The position numbers and the translations under genes are program-made. From Massilia sp. R2A-15 (GTDB lineage: Bacteria > Pseudomonadota > Gammaproteobacteria > Burkholderiales > Burkholderiaceae_D): a stretch of 64,000 nt of DNA. This document shows, one piece after another, positions 50,954 through 59,128 of this stretch. Numbering within the stretch: position 1 is the first letter of the stretch; every line of letters starts with the position of its first letter. Where the stretch lies: NCBI RefSeq assembly GCF_030704305.1, contig NZ_CP131935.1, forward strand, positions 2,728,001-2,792,000, written 5' to 3'. The notes beneath the pieces were generated by a model. It did not search any database and was not told the origin of the DNA. It was given only the letters and a program-made list of their open reading frames with translations.

Positions 50954-52441
50954 TTGCGCATTTCGATCGGTCACCGGCTGTTTGCCTCCGTGCTGCTGGC
51001 GATGCTCGCCGTGGCCGCCGCCGGCATCGCGCTGATGCGGCAGAACGTCACGGCCAGCTTCGGCGAGTACGCGCTGAACATCGAGCTGGACCGGCTCGGG
51101 GAATTGTCGGGGGCGCTGGCCAGGCAGTACAGCGATCGCGGGGGCTGGGACTTCCTGCCGCCATCGGCCGACGAACGGCGGCTGTGGATAGCGCGCGAAC
51201 TGGAGCGCCTGGACCAGCGGCGCTTCGACGTGGCACCGCCGCCGATCAACACCGGGGTCAGGTCCGGCGGACCTGACCCCATCTCTCCGCCGGCGCCTCC
51301 AGTGCCTCCCGCGCCGCCGCTGCCCCCGCTGCCGCTATCGGCGCAATCCACGCCAGGCCTGCAAGACCGCATCACCCTCCTCGACGCCCGCGGCGCGTAT
51401 CTGGCCGGCCGGCCGCTGGACTCGGGGCCGTCCGCGAAGCGCGCCATCGGCCCTTCATCTGCGCCCTTCGGGTTTCTGGCCGTGAGCCGGCCGCCGCGAC
51501 CGAGCGACGCGCTGGCGCGGGCCTTCCTGCGCGAGTTGAGCGACAGCCTGGTCTGGATCGTCGGCGCCAGCATCGCGCTCAGCGCTGGCGCCGCGATGCT
51601 GCTGGCGGCGCACTTTCGCAAGCCGATCGGGCGGCTGGCCGGCGCGGCGCGCGAATTGGCCGACGGCCGCTTCGACGTGCGCCTGCCGGCCGACCGCAGC
51701 GACGAACTGGGCGAACTGGCGCACAGCTTCAACCAGCTGGCGCACAAACTGGAAGCGGCCGAACAATCGCGCCGCCAGTGGGTGGCCGACACGTCGCATG
51801 AATTGCGCACGCCGCTGTCGGTACTGCGCGCCCAGCTCGAAGCGATCCAGGACGGCGTGCGCGCGGGCGATCCGGCGACGGTGGCGTCGATGCTGCGCCA
51901 GGTCCTGTCGCTCAACAAGCTGATCGACGACCTGTACGCGCTGGCGCGCTCGGACGTGGGTACGCCCTACTACCAGCGCATGGAACTCGACCTGTGGCCG
52001 CTGGCGCTGGAGCAGGCGACGGCATTCGAGGACAAGCTGGCCGGCGCCGGCCTGCGCTTTGCCGCTGGGGCGCCGCCCGCCGCCAGCACGGCGCTGGCCG
52101 ATCCGGAGTCGATGCGTCAGGTGTTAGCCAACCTGTTCGAGAACTGCGTGCGCTACACCGCGCGTGGCGGCACGGTATCGCTGCATGCGCGCACCGACGG
52201 TTCGGCAATCCATGTGACGCTGGACGACAGCGCCCCCGGCGTGCCGGAGGACGCGCTGGCGCGGCTGGGCGAACGCTTCTACCGGGTCGATGCATCGCGC
52301 AGCCGCGACAAGGGCGGCGCGGGACTTGGACTGGCGCTGTGCCGGCGCATCGTCGAGGACCAGGGCGGCACGCTGGCGTTCGCGCACTCGCCGCTGGGCG
52401 GCCTGCGGGTCGAACTGACGCTGCCGATGGTGAAGCCGTGA
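50954..52441 (+). CDS. Sensor histidine kinase (BaeS-like) carrying an in-frame palindromic repeat
   Basis: About 495 residues. A membrane span (LFASVLLAMLAVAAAGIALM) precedes a periplasmic sensor region, then a second span (SLVWIVGASIALSAGAAMLLAA), HAMP (RKPIGRLAGAARELADGRFDV), phospho-acceptor ADTSHELRTPLS (His282) and an ATPase domain with NLFENCVRYT and GGAGLGLALCRR. The genuine palindrome arms lie at 51254-51280 and translate exactly as nine codons, GVRSGGPDP (residues 101-109), followed by a long proline-rich run. The start is a TTG at 50954 with GGAG upstream and is uncertain. The next gene overlaps it in GTGA. Confidence 0.88.
   Translation: MRISIGHRLFASVLLAMLAVAAAGIALMRQNVTASFGEYALNIELDRLGELSGALARQYSDRGGWDFLPPSADERRLWIARELERLDQRRFDVAPPPINTGVRSGGPDPISPPAPPVPPAPPLPPLPLSAQSTPGLQDRITLLDARGAYLAGRPLDSGPSAKRAIGPSSAPFGFLAVSRPPRPSDALARAFLRELSDSLVWIVGASIALSAGAAMLLAAHFRKPIGRLAGAARELADGRFDVRLPADRSDELGELAHSFNQLAHKLEAAEQSRRQWVADTSHELRTPLSVLRAQLEAIQDGVRAGDPATVASMLRQVLSLNKLIDDLYALARSDVGTPYYQRMELDLWPLALEQATAFEDKLAGAGLRFAAGAPPAASTALADPESMRQVLANLFENCVRYTARGGTVSLHARTDGSAIHVTLDDSAPGVPEDALARLGERFYRVDASRSRDKGGAGLGLALCRRIVEDQGGTLAFAHSPLGGLRVELTLPMVKP
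51254..51280. repeat. Type A palindromic repeat inside the sensor kinase gene
   Basis: Arms GGGGTCAGGTCCG and CGGACCTGACCCC, thirteen base pairs around one central G, are as complete as the intergenic copies. It occupies exactly nine codons of the periplasmic region without breaking the frame. Confidence 0.85.
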
Positions 52442-53094
52442 GCGCGCGCCTGTTCATCGTCGAGGACGAGCCGGAACTGGCGGCGCTGGTCGCCGATTAT
52501 GCGCGCGCGGCGGGCTACGAACCCGTGCTGTTTGCCGACGGCGCAACGGCGCTGGCGGCGATCCGCGCCGGCGCACCGGACCTGGTCGTGCTCGACCTGA
52601 TGCTCCCTGGCCTCGACGGCCTGTCGGTGTGCCGCGAGGTGCGCGCGTTTTCCGACGTTCCGATCGTGATGGTGACGGCGCGGGTGGAGGAAATCGACCG
52701 CTTGCTCGGGCTCGATGCGGGCGCCGACGATTATCTGTGCAAGCCGTTCAGCCCGCGCGAGCTGATGGCGCGCATCAAGGCGATCCTGCGGCGCGCCGGC
52801 GCGAGGGACAGGACGATCGAGGTCGACGAACAGGGACTGCGCATCCTGGTGCATCGCCGGCCGCTGGAGCTGACGCAGACCGAGTTCCAGATTCTGGCGG
52901 CGATGGCGCGCCGGCCGGGCCAGGTGTTTTCGCGCGCGCAGCTGCTCGACCTGGCGCGCGAGGACAGCCTCGACGTCACCGACCGCGCGGTCGACAGCCA
53001 TATCAAGAACCTGCGGCGCAAGCTGGGCACCGCGCTGCCCGGTGTCGAGGCGATTCATTCGATCTACGGGCTGGGGTATCGGCTGGACTTATAG
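52438..53094 (+). CDS. OmpR-family response regulator (BaeR-like)
   Basis: About 218 residues: a receiver domain with the phospho-acceptor Asp53 (LVVLDLMLPG), the acidic pair at 9-11 (VEDEPE), the lysine in DYLCKPFSP, and a winged-helix effector domain (LTQTEFQILAAMARRPGQVFSR; VDSHIKNLRRKLG). The GTG at 52438 overlaps the kinase stop by the GTGA arrangement, so the pair is coupled. Target genes are unknown; the small secreted protein downstream is a candidate. Confidence 0.93.
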   Translation: MSARLFIVEDEPELAALVADYARAAGYEPVLFADGATALAAIRAGAPDLVVLDLMLPGLDGLSVCREVRAFSDVPIVMVTARVEEIDRLLGLDAGADDYLCKPFSPRELMARIKAILRRAGARDRTIEVDEQGLRILVHRRPLELTQTEFQILAAMARRPGQVFSRAQLLDLAREDSLDVTDRAVDSHIKNLRRKLGTALPGVEAIHSIYGLGYRLDL

Positions 53095-53100
53095 ATTGGC

Positions 53101-53188
53101 GTCGTACCTGCGCAGGCAGGTACCCATACTGAGCGCGCAGAACTCTACAGCCTTTTCAGCATGGGTTCCTGCCTTCGCAGGAACGACG
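53101..53188. repeat. REP/BIME-like element, copy 2
   Basis: GTCGTACCTGCGCAGG, a partner CAGGTACCCATACTGAG, a twenty-odd-base spacer, then the inverted half with CAGCATGGGTTCCTGCC and TTCGCAGGAACGAC. It fills much of the gap between the regulator and the proline-rich secreted protein. Confidence 0.75.
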
Positions 53189-53257
53189 ACGTGCGGCTCC
53201 ACAATCTCTCCACAATCGGGCGGCACACTGCTGTCATACCAAGCCCAAGGAGACATC

Positions 53258-53584
53258 ATGAAAGTCATCGCCCTGCTGCTACTCGCAGCGCTCAGCACCG
53301 CGGCCGGCGCAGCCACGCCCGGCGTCTATCATTACACCTGCACGGATAAAGGCGGCAAATGCCCACCTCCGCCGGTCCCGCCGGTGCCGCCGGTGCCGCC
53401 AGCACCGCCGGCCGCGCCGACATTGCCGGAAATCCCAGCCCAGGCGCATGCGGCCTGCGTCGGCAAGAATGCAGGCACATCGATCACGTATGTCATTTCA
53501 AAAGACGAAGTCATGACCGGCACCTGCGAAAGCGAAGGCGGCAAGATGCTGTTCATCCTGCGCTCGTATTCCAGGGCGGGATAG
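53258..53584 (+). CDS. Small secreted proline-rich protein
   Basis: About 108 residues. A signal peptide (MKVIALLLLAALSTAAGA) is followed by a cysteine-containing stretch, a VPPVPPVPP/APPAAP run and a C-terminal part with cysteines in AACVGKN and GTCESEGG, suggesting one disulphide. AAGGAGACATC precedes ATG 53258. The proline run resembles that of the kinase periplasmic region just upstream, so a shared environment or a regulated partner is imaginable; no family is recognised. Confidence 0.6.
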   Translation: MKVIALLLLAALSTAAGAATPGVYHYTCTDKGGKCPPPPVPPVPPVPPAPPAAPTLPEIPAQAHAACVGKNAGTSITYVISKDEVMTGTCESEGGKMLFILRSYSRAG

Positions 53585-53592
53585 AGAGAAAT

Positions 53593-53618
53593 GGGGTCCG
53601 GTCGCGGGACGAGACCCC
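53593..53618. repeat. Diverged type A palindromic repeat
   Basis: GGGGTCCGGTCGCGGGACG then AGACCCC, with mismatched arms, lies between the convergent secreted-protein gene and barrel gene; it follows the former by nine bases. Confidence 0.6.
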
Positions 53619-53623
53619 GAACG

Positions 53624-54583
53624 TCAGAAGACCTTGCCGACGCCGATCAGCAGCACGTCCGAATCGCGATGGTAGTCGGTGATCACGCGGCTCCAGCTCA
53701 ATTGCCCGCGCCAGTCGGGGGTGAACCGGTAGCGCATGCCGATCGTGGCGATCGGCACCAGGTGCGTTTTCGAAGGCTCGATCGCGCTGTCGCGGTTGAT
53801 CCGGTCGCGCATCAGGTAGCCGCCGCCGCCCAGTTCCAGCACGGTGCGGTCGGTGAACGGCCGCAGCAGCCATAGCTGCGCAGCGGCGCCCCGGCGTTCG
53901 ATCAGGCCGATGTGTCCCTCGTTCAGCGCGGTGACGCTCCACTCCATGTTCTGCGTGACCGTGTCGCGGTATTCGATGCCGTAGGCAGCCGCGCGCTCGG
54001 ACTCGAAACTGTTGACGATGGCCTGGCCGCCCTGCACCATCAGCAGCCGGTCGCCCTTCCTCTCGGTCTTTTCACGCTCGCGTTCAGGAACGTTTTTCAG
54101 TTCGTAGCCGACGCCGATCAGGAGGCTGTTCGAATCGCCCTCGCCATGCGTCTTGGTGTGGTTCAGGCGCATCTCGATGTAGCCGCGCTTTTCGAGGTGC
54201 CACTTGGCGCTCAGGCTCGACAGCGTGCCCCAGCCGTGCAGGTTGCGGTAGTCGCTGGCCGCCCCGAAGCCGGTGGTGGTGTCGAAATAATAGTAGGGAC
54301 CGAAGCCGACGGCGAACGAGGCGCCGTTCTCCGGCACCGGCGTATGCAGCCAGAACTGCGCGCCGAGGCCGTCGCGGTGATGCTTGCTCGGATGGCCTTC
54401 GTTGAGGTATTCCGCGCTGACCGAGGTCACTTCGTTCAGGCGCTGGGCGTACCCCAGTTCCACCCCGAACGAGCGTTCGTGCACCTTGTTGTTGTTGAGT
54501 CCGCCTGCAAGCAGGGAGGTGTCCTGGGCCGCGGCCGCGCCGCTGGCGAGCGCCAGTAAAATGACTAAGTTTTTCTTATGCAT
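53624..54583 (-). CDS. Outer-membrane beta-barrel protein with internal duplication
   Basis: The 319-residue protein has a signal peptide (LLALASGAAA) and alternates strands ending in aromatic residues; its last residue is phenylalanine (GVGKVF), the outer-membrane insertion signal. The two halves repeat each other: EYLNEGH / TALNEGH, GAQFWL / AAQLWL, and SLLIGVGYEL / VLLIGVGKVF recur about 155 residues apart. A charged spacer (PEREREKTERKGD) separates them. The arrangement suggests an eight-stranded unit duplicated or one larger barrel. Function unknown. AAAGGA precedes the ATG. Confidence 0.72.
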   Translation of the reverse strand: MHKKNLVILLALASGAAAAQDTSLLAGGLNNNKVHERSFGVELGYAQRLNEVTSVSAEYLNEGHPSKHHRDGLGAQFWLHTPVPENGASFAVGFGPYYYFDTTTGFGAASDYRNLHGWGTLSSLSAKWHLEKRGYIEMRLNHTKTHGEGDSNSLLIGVGYELKNVPEREREKTERKGDRLLMVQGGQAIVNSFESERAAAYGIEYRDTVTQNMEWSVTALNEGHIGLIERRGAAAQLWLLRPFTDRTVLELGGGGYLMRDRINRDSAIEPSKTHLVPIATIGMRYRFTPDWRGQLSWSRVITDYHRDSDVLLIGVGKVF

Positions 54584-54642
54584 GGGGTAAATCCTTTCCT
54601 GGTCGCCATCATGCCGTTTCCCGCGATATTCGGTCGCACGGA

Positions 54643-55542
54643 TCAGATCGTTTCACCCCTGGCCGACAGCAGCGCCGCCCAGGCCGGAATCGCATCGCGC
54701 CAGAACCCGTCCAGCGAGCCGGCTGGCGCGAGCGCCAGGCCAAGGCCGCGCGCCGCGTCCATCAAGGCCGCGACGGCGCCGGCTTCGTCGTGCGCCGTCA
54801 CCGCGGCCGCGCCGGTCTGCTTCGACAGCTTCTCGCCCTGTTCGTTGCGCAGCACCGGCACGTGCAGGTAGCGCGGCGTCGGCACGCCGAGCAGGCGCTG
54901 CAGATAGATCTGGCGCGGCGTCGAGTCGAGCAGGTCGGCGCCGCGCACGATGTCGGTGACGCCCTGCTCCGCATCGTCTACCACGACCGCCAGCTGATAG
55001 GCCCAGAAGCCATCGGCGCGCTTGAGCACGAAATCGCCCGCGTCAAGCGCGAGGTGGTGTTCCACCCTGCCGGCGAAGCGGTCGACAAACGAGACGGTGT
55101 CGTCGCCCGGCTCCGGCACGCGCAAGCGCAGGCTGCGCGTGGTCTTGCCGGCGCCGAGGCCGAGGCGGCAGGTGCCGGGATAGATCGCCGAACCGTCGGG
55201 CGCCGTGCCCAGGCGCGAATCGGCGATCTCGCGCCGGTTGCAGCCGCACGGGTACGCGTGCTCCCACAAGCTGTCGAAGGCGGCCTGGTAGAGCGCGCCG
55301 CGCCGGCTTTGCCAGACCACGTCGCCATCCCAGTGCATGCCGAGCCGCCGCAGCAAATCGAGCATGCCGTCGGCGGCGCCGGGCACGCTGCGGCCCTCAT
55401 CGACATCCTCGATGCGCACCAGCCATGCGCCGCCGTGGACGCGCGCGTCGAGGTAGCTGGCCAGCGCCGCCACCAGCGAGCCGGCGTGCAGCGGGCCGGT
55501 CGGCGACGGCGCGAAACGGCCGATATAGCGTGTTGACTGCAT
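54643..55542 (-). CDS. gluQRS: Glutamyl-Q tRNA(Asp) synthetase
   Basis: The 299-residue truncated GluRS paralogue has HIGH-like [13 protein letters not shown] (residues 11-23), zinc-type cysteines in YPCGCNRRE and GTCRL and KLSKQ as KMSKS-like motif. It lacks the anticodon-binding domain and glutamylates queuosine of tRNA-Asp. It starts one base after the stop of the NTF2-like gene. Confidence 0.93.
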   Translation of the reverse strand: MQSTRYIGRFAPSPTGPLHAGSLVAALASYLDARVHGGAWLVRIEDVDEGRSVPGAADGMLDLLRRLGMHWDGDVVWQSRRGALYQAAFDSLWEHAYPCGCNRREIADSRLGTAPDGSAIYPGTCRLGLGAGKTTRSLRLRVPEPGDDTVSFVDRFAGRVEHHLALDAGDFVLKRADGFWAYQLAVVVDDAEQGVTDIVRGADLLDSTPRQIYLQRLLGVPTPRYLHVPVLRNEQGEKLSKQTGAAAVTAHDEAGAVAALMDAARGLGLALAPAGSLDGFWRDAIPAWAALLSARGETI

Positions 55543-55543
55543 C

Positions 55544-56035
55544 CTATTTGGCGGGGCCCTTCGCCTCGAATTCCTTGATCGTCTTCGTGACCGATTTCGA
55601 CACGTCGTTCGGCACCGCCATCGACAGCTGGTAGTGTTCGATCTCGAAACCGGTCGGGGTGCGGTGAATCACGCCAGTGGCCTGGCACACGCCCATCGAC
55701 GTGTCGAGCAGTTCGTCGAACCAGACGATGTGCTTGTCGGGCGTGCTGTAGACGTTTCGCCGGATCGGCTTCATCGCCCATCCCTTTTTCCGGTCGAAGT
55801 ACGGCTTCGCATACGCCTTGAACTCTTCCCTGTTCCACAGTTCGGTCTTGTCGGTGCCGATGTACACGCCGTCCTTGGCGATCTTGTCAAAGTAAGCCAT
55901 GCGCGAATTGGCCGCGTCGTCGTGCCAGCCGTCGACGAAGGCGTTGACCTGCTTGGTCAGGGCGGCATCGGCGGTTTCCGCGACGGCGGCGAAGCTGGAG
56001 AGGAAGAGGCAGAAAGCGAGGATCAGGCGTTTCAT
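55544..56035 (-). CDS. Secreted NTF2/SnoaL-like protein
   Basis: About 163 residues. A signal peptide ([20 protein letters not shown]) is followed by a fold of the nuclear-transport-factor-2/SnoaL type ([51 protein letters not shown] and on, with [11 protein letters not shown]). Such domains bind small molecules or act as simple hydrolases/isomerases. CGGAG lies five bases before the ATG; the upstream extension of the frame is not signal-like. It overlaps no gene and probably is co-transcribed with gluQRS. Confidence 0.85.
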   Translation of the reverse strand: MKRLILAFCLFLSSFAAVAETADAALTKQVNAFVDGWHDDAANSRMAYFDKIAKDGVYIGTDKTELWNREEFKAYAKPYFDRKKGWAMKPIRRNVYSTPDKHIVWFDELLDTSMGVCQATGVIHRTPTGFEIEHYQLSMAVPNDVSKSVTKTIKEFEAKGPAK

Positions 56036-56076
56036 ATCGGCTCCGGAAAAGTTGGTGCAGCCGTCGGCGACGGTGC

Positions 56077-56628
56077 ATGGGAGCAGATTGTACACCTCGC
56101 AATGTTGGCGGAAGTCATCCAGATTTTTTGGCAAGGTTGATACAAAGGCAGTTTCTTGCGGTAAAGTTCGCGGGAGGCCGCACCATCCCAGCGGCGGCCC
56201 GCCAGAGGATCGAAGCATGCAAGCGACAGTACCAGCGGCGCCGCCACCGGCGACAGAGGGAGCCCGCCATCGTCATTCGCGAGGACTGGGCGGCGCCCCC
56301 TGTCGCCGCGCCGGTCGCGGCGCCGGCCGCAGCGAAAATACCGCTGACTGATCCGGTCATCAAACAGGCCGTCAGCGCGACGCTTGCCGAAGTGCCCGAC
56401 CGGGACAGCGCGCCCGCCAACCGCCAGGCTGCCCTGCTCGCGCCGGTATTCAGCGACGACCGTCAAAATGAGGAATTCTCGCGGCAATTCGCCGACGCCA
56501 AAATTCCCTACTGCCTGGGAAATGGCGGGCTCAAGTTCCAGCCGCCAAAGATCGGACCGATCGCATTCGGCGGACTGCTGGCGATTCCGTTCGTGGTGGT
56601 GGCGAAGGTGCGCGGCAAGTGCAAATGA
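56077..56628 (+). CDS. Conserved-looking hypothetical with C-terminal hydrophobic segment
   Basis: A 183-residue frame. The N-terminal 60 residues are arginine-rich and low in complexity; the middle (IREDWAAPPVAAPVAAPAAAK) is a spacer; the C-terminal part ends CLGNGGLKFQPPKIGPIAF GGLLAIPFVVVAKVRGKCK-like, with one probable membrane-associated segment and two cysteines. I recall similar endings (CL...GL...FGGLLALPF..AKLRGKC) in Oxalobacteraceae hypotheticals. The start is unsure and might lie further downstream. It is divergent from the NTF2-like gene. Confidence 0.5.
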   Translation: MGADCTPRNVGGSHPDFLARLIQRQFLAVKFAGGRTIPAAARQRIEACKRQYQRRRHRRQREPAIVIREDWAAPPVAAPVAAPAAAKIPLTDPVIKQAVSATLAEVPDRDSAPANRQAALLAPVFSDDRQNEEFSRQFADAKIPYCLGNGGLKFQPPKIGPIAFGGLLAIPFVVVAKVRGKCK

Positions 56629-56689
56629 TTTTTCGTTCAGGCCTCCACGCGTTAGTGCGCGCTTTCATCCGCACCAATGACGATGCGGA

Positions 56690-56815
56690 CTACGGGCCCA
56701 ACCGGGTTTCTTCGAGAGCCTTGCGACGCTTGCTGGTTCGCGCGAGCGACCAGATGGCGACCCCACCGCCAACGAAACAACCAATTACTGTCAAAGCAAT
56801 CACAAACGTTTGCAC
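56690..56815 (-). CDS. 41-residue single-span membrane protein
   Basis: This frame begins with GTG at 56815, one base after the stop of the 132-residue membrane protein gene, and ends at TAG 56690. AAGGTGTGAG lies just upstream. The protein (VQTFVIALTVIGCFVGGGVAIW, then SLARTSKRRKALEETRLGP) has one clear membrane span and a positive C-terminal tail. Its position suggests translational coupling. Function unknown. Confidence 0.5.
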   Translation of the reverse strand: MQTFVIALTVIGCFVGGGVAIWSLARTSKRRKALEETRLGP

Positions 56816-56816
56816 C

Positions 56817-57215
56817 TCACACCTTCCTTCCAGCTGCACTGTCCAAGTCTTTGAATACAGAGTAGTTTAGCAAGAACGAGATACAAGCCAAAATCATCAC
56901 GCAGTATTTCAGCGGCAACTTCTCGACGACCATTGCCCCAACCAGATCAACCGAATACAGCACGCTGTAGAGCGCAACAAAAAATACCGCAACGCCGTTC
57001 TGCGCAGTTTTCCAGGACGGGTCGTCGGTCGAGAAATGGTCTAGCTCATTGATTGCCGAGATGTGCAACACCAAACCAAAAGCAACAAAATCGGACGCCG
57101 CAATCGCGTCAAGTGTGCCACGCCGCGTGACCAGCCAGGCAAACGCTCTTGACGCAATGGGGATAAGACCAACCAACACGGTGTACACGAGCCACCTGGT
57201 CCGTTTTTTGTGCAT
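56817..57215 (-). CDS. Hypothetical membrane protein, 132 residues
   Basis: Four hydrophobic stretches (LVYTVLVGLIPIASRAFAWLV; FVAFGLVLHISAI; VAVFFVALYSVLYSVDLVGAMVV; YCVMILACISFLLNY) give a likely four-span inner-membrane protein. The region is visibly less G+C-rich than its neighbours and uses more A/T-ended codons, so horizontal acquisition is possible. A 41-codon membrane-protein frame follows immediately. No family recognised. Confidence 0.65.
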   Translation of the reverse strand: MHKKRTRWLVYTVLVGLIPIASRAFAWLVTRRGTLDAIAASDFVAFGLVLHISAINELDHFSTDDPSWKTAQNGVAVFFVALYSVLYSVDLVGAMVVEKLPLKYCVMILACISFLLNYSVFKDLDSAAGRKV

Positions 57216-57387
57216 TGTCGGCCTCTAGGGATAAGTGCGATCGATCCTGGCGGAGAACTATCGAACAGCGATGCAGCATCGTCAACAGCCCACGTCAAGA
57301 CCTGCTCACTCTTCGTGGTGCGGCGACTAAATTGAGATCACAAATCGTGATTTCAAACGCTGAATCTCTGGGGAGCCAGATCAAAAC

Positions 57388-57416
57388 AAAAAAAAGCGAG
57401 CCGAAGCTCGCTTTTT
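57388..57416 (-). terminator. Rho-independent terminator after gltA
   Basis: On the minus strand AGCGAGC-TTCG-GCTCGCT, a UUCG tetraloop stem, is followed by an uninterrupted T run. It lies about twenty bases past the gltA stop and closes the sdh-gltA unit. Confidence 0.9.
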
Positions 57417-57435
57417 CATTGATACCGCGGACTGA

Positions 57436-58737
57436 TTAACGCTTGTCCATCGGCGGCACATCGCGCTTGGTCGCGCCGATGAACAGCTGGCGCGGACGGC
57501 CGATCTTCTGCTCAGGATCGGCGATCATCTCGTTCCACTGGGCGATCCAGCCGACGGTGCGCGCCATCGCGAAGATACCGGTGAACAGCGACACTGGAAT
57601 GCCCAGCGCCGACTGCACGATACCCGAGTAGAAGTCGACGTTCGGGTACAGCTTGCGCGACACGAAGTACTCGTCTTCCAGCGCGATCTTTTCCAGCGCC
57701 ATGGCCAGCTTGAACAGCGGGTCGTCGTGCAGGCCCAGCTCGTCGAGCACCTCGTGGCAGGTCTCGCGCATCAACTTGGCGCGCGGGTCGAAGTTCTTGT
57801 AGACGCGGTGACCGAAGCCCATCAGCTTCACGCCCGAGTTCTTGTCCTTGACCTTCTCGATGAAGGCCGGGATGTTCTCGACGCTGCCGATTTCCTTGAG
57901 CATGTTCAGCGCAGCTTCGTTGGCGCCGCCGTGCGCAGGGCCCCACAGGCAGGCGATGCCCGCTGCGATACAGGCGAACGGGTTGGCGCCCGACGAGCCG
58001 GCCAGGCGGACGGTCGAGGTCGAGGCGTTCTGCTCGTGGTCCGCGTGCAGGATCAGGATGCGGTCGAGCGCGCGCACCAGCACGTCGTTGACGACGTACT
58101 CTTCGCACGGATTACCGAACATCATGCGCATGAAGTTGGCGCTGTACGACAGGTCGTTGCGCGGGTACATGAACGGCTGGCCCATCGAGTACTTGTACGA
58201 CATCGCGACCAGGGTCGGCATCTTGGCGATCAGGCGGATCGCCGACACTTCGCGGTGGTGCGGGTCGTTGATGTCGAGCGAGTCGTGATAGAACGAGGCC
58301 AGCGCGCCGACCGTGCCCACCAGCACCGACATCGGGTGCGCGTCGCGGCGGAAGCCGCGGAAGAAGAATTGCATCTGCTCGTGCACCATGGTGTGCTTGG
58401 TGACGGTCTCGTCGAACTTCTTGCTCTGCGCGGCGTTCGGCAGTTCGCCGTTCAGCAGCAGGTAGCAGGTGTCGAGGAAGTCGCAGTGCTCGGCCAGCTG
58501 CTCGATCGGGTAGCCGCGGTACTGCAGCTCGCCCTTGTCGCCGTCGATGTAGGTGATCGACGAGTTGCAGGCGGCGGTCGACATGAAGCCTGGGTCGTAG
58601 GTGAACTTGCCGGTCTGGGCGTACAGCTTGCGGATGTCGATGACGTCCGGGCCGACGGTGCCCTTGTAGATCGGCATGTCGATGGCGGCGCTGCCATCGG
58701 AGAACGACAGGGTGGCTTTGGTATCGGAGATATTCAT
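57436..58737 (-). CDS. gltA: Citrate synthase
   Basis: The 433-residue type II citrate synthase condenses oxaloacetate and acetyl-CoA. Catalytic residues lie in [23 protein letters not shown] and [15 protein letters not shown]. The length and N-terminal beta domain fit the hexameric NADH-sensitive form of Gram-negative bacteria. GGAAG precedes ATG 58737; the longer frame overlaps the gap after sdhE. Confidence 0.97.
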   Translation of the reverse strand: MNISDTKATLSFSDGSAAIDMPIYKGTVGPDVIDIRKLYAQTGKFTYDPGFMSTAACNSSITYIDGDKGELQYRGYPIEQLAEHCDFLDTCYLLLNGELPNAAQSKKFDETVTKHTMVHEQMQFFFRGFRRDAHPMSVLVGTVGALASFYHDSLDINDPHHREVSAIRLIAKMPTLVAMSYKYSMGQPFMYPRNDLSYSANFMRMMFGNPCEEYVVNDVLVRALDRILILHADHEQNASTSTVRLAGSSGANPFACIAAGIACLWGPAHGGANEAALNMLKEIGSVENIPAFIEKVKDKNSGVKLMGFGHRVYKNFDPRAKLMRETCHEVLDELGLHDDPLFKLAMALEKIALEDEYFVSRKLYPNVDFYSGIVQSALGIPVSLFTGIFAMARTVGWIAQWNEMIADPEQKIGRPRQLFIGATKRDVPPMDKR

Positions 58738-58789
58738 GGCACTTCCTTCTTGGGTGCGGGACAACAAAATAAAAAAACGGACCGGGTTC

Positions 58790-59056
58790 CTACGCTTGCC
58801 GCAGCCGCGCGAGCAAGGCGCGCACCTGCGGCAGATCGACCTCGCCTTCGGGCTCGGCACGCGCGAGCAGCAGGTCCATCAGCGGTTGGTCCGCCAGGTC
58901 CAGCAGCCGCGTCAGCGCATCGACATCCTCGTCGCTCAGGTCGGCCTCATGCGCATCGAGGAAGCGCGTCAGGATCAGGTCGTTTTCGAGCAGCCCCCGG
59001 CGGCTGCGCCAGCGCAGGCGGGCGCGGTTGGCCGGGTCGGATTGATGCGTAGTCAC
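58790..59056 (-). CDS. sdhE: FAD assembly factor SdhE
   Basis: The 88-residue protein has the flavinylation motif RRGLLENDL (RGxxE) at residues about 19-27 and the [21 protein letters not shown] helices. It helps attach FAD covalently to SdhA. It starts with GTG and lies between sdhB and gltA, the order usual in betaproteobacteria. Confidence 0.93.
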   Translation of the reverse strand: MTTHQSDPANRARLRWRSRRGLLENDLILTRFLDAHEADLSDEDVDALTRLLDLADQPLMDLLLARAEPEGEVDLPQVRALLARLRQA

Positions 59057-59128
59057 ACTAGAGTCCGTTGTTGGGTCAACATCATACTCCGCCTGCCCGC
59101 GAAAGGCAGTACGGTAGTATTACTGTAC

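Noticed and set aside
57328..57350. ATCAC-N5-GTGAT near 57.3 kb as a CRP-type site
   Set aside because: The arm order is the reverse of the usual TGTGA-N6-TCACA site, arms are only five bases and no promoter lies next to it.
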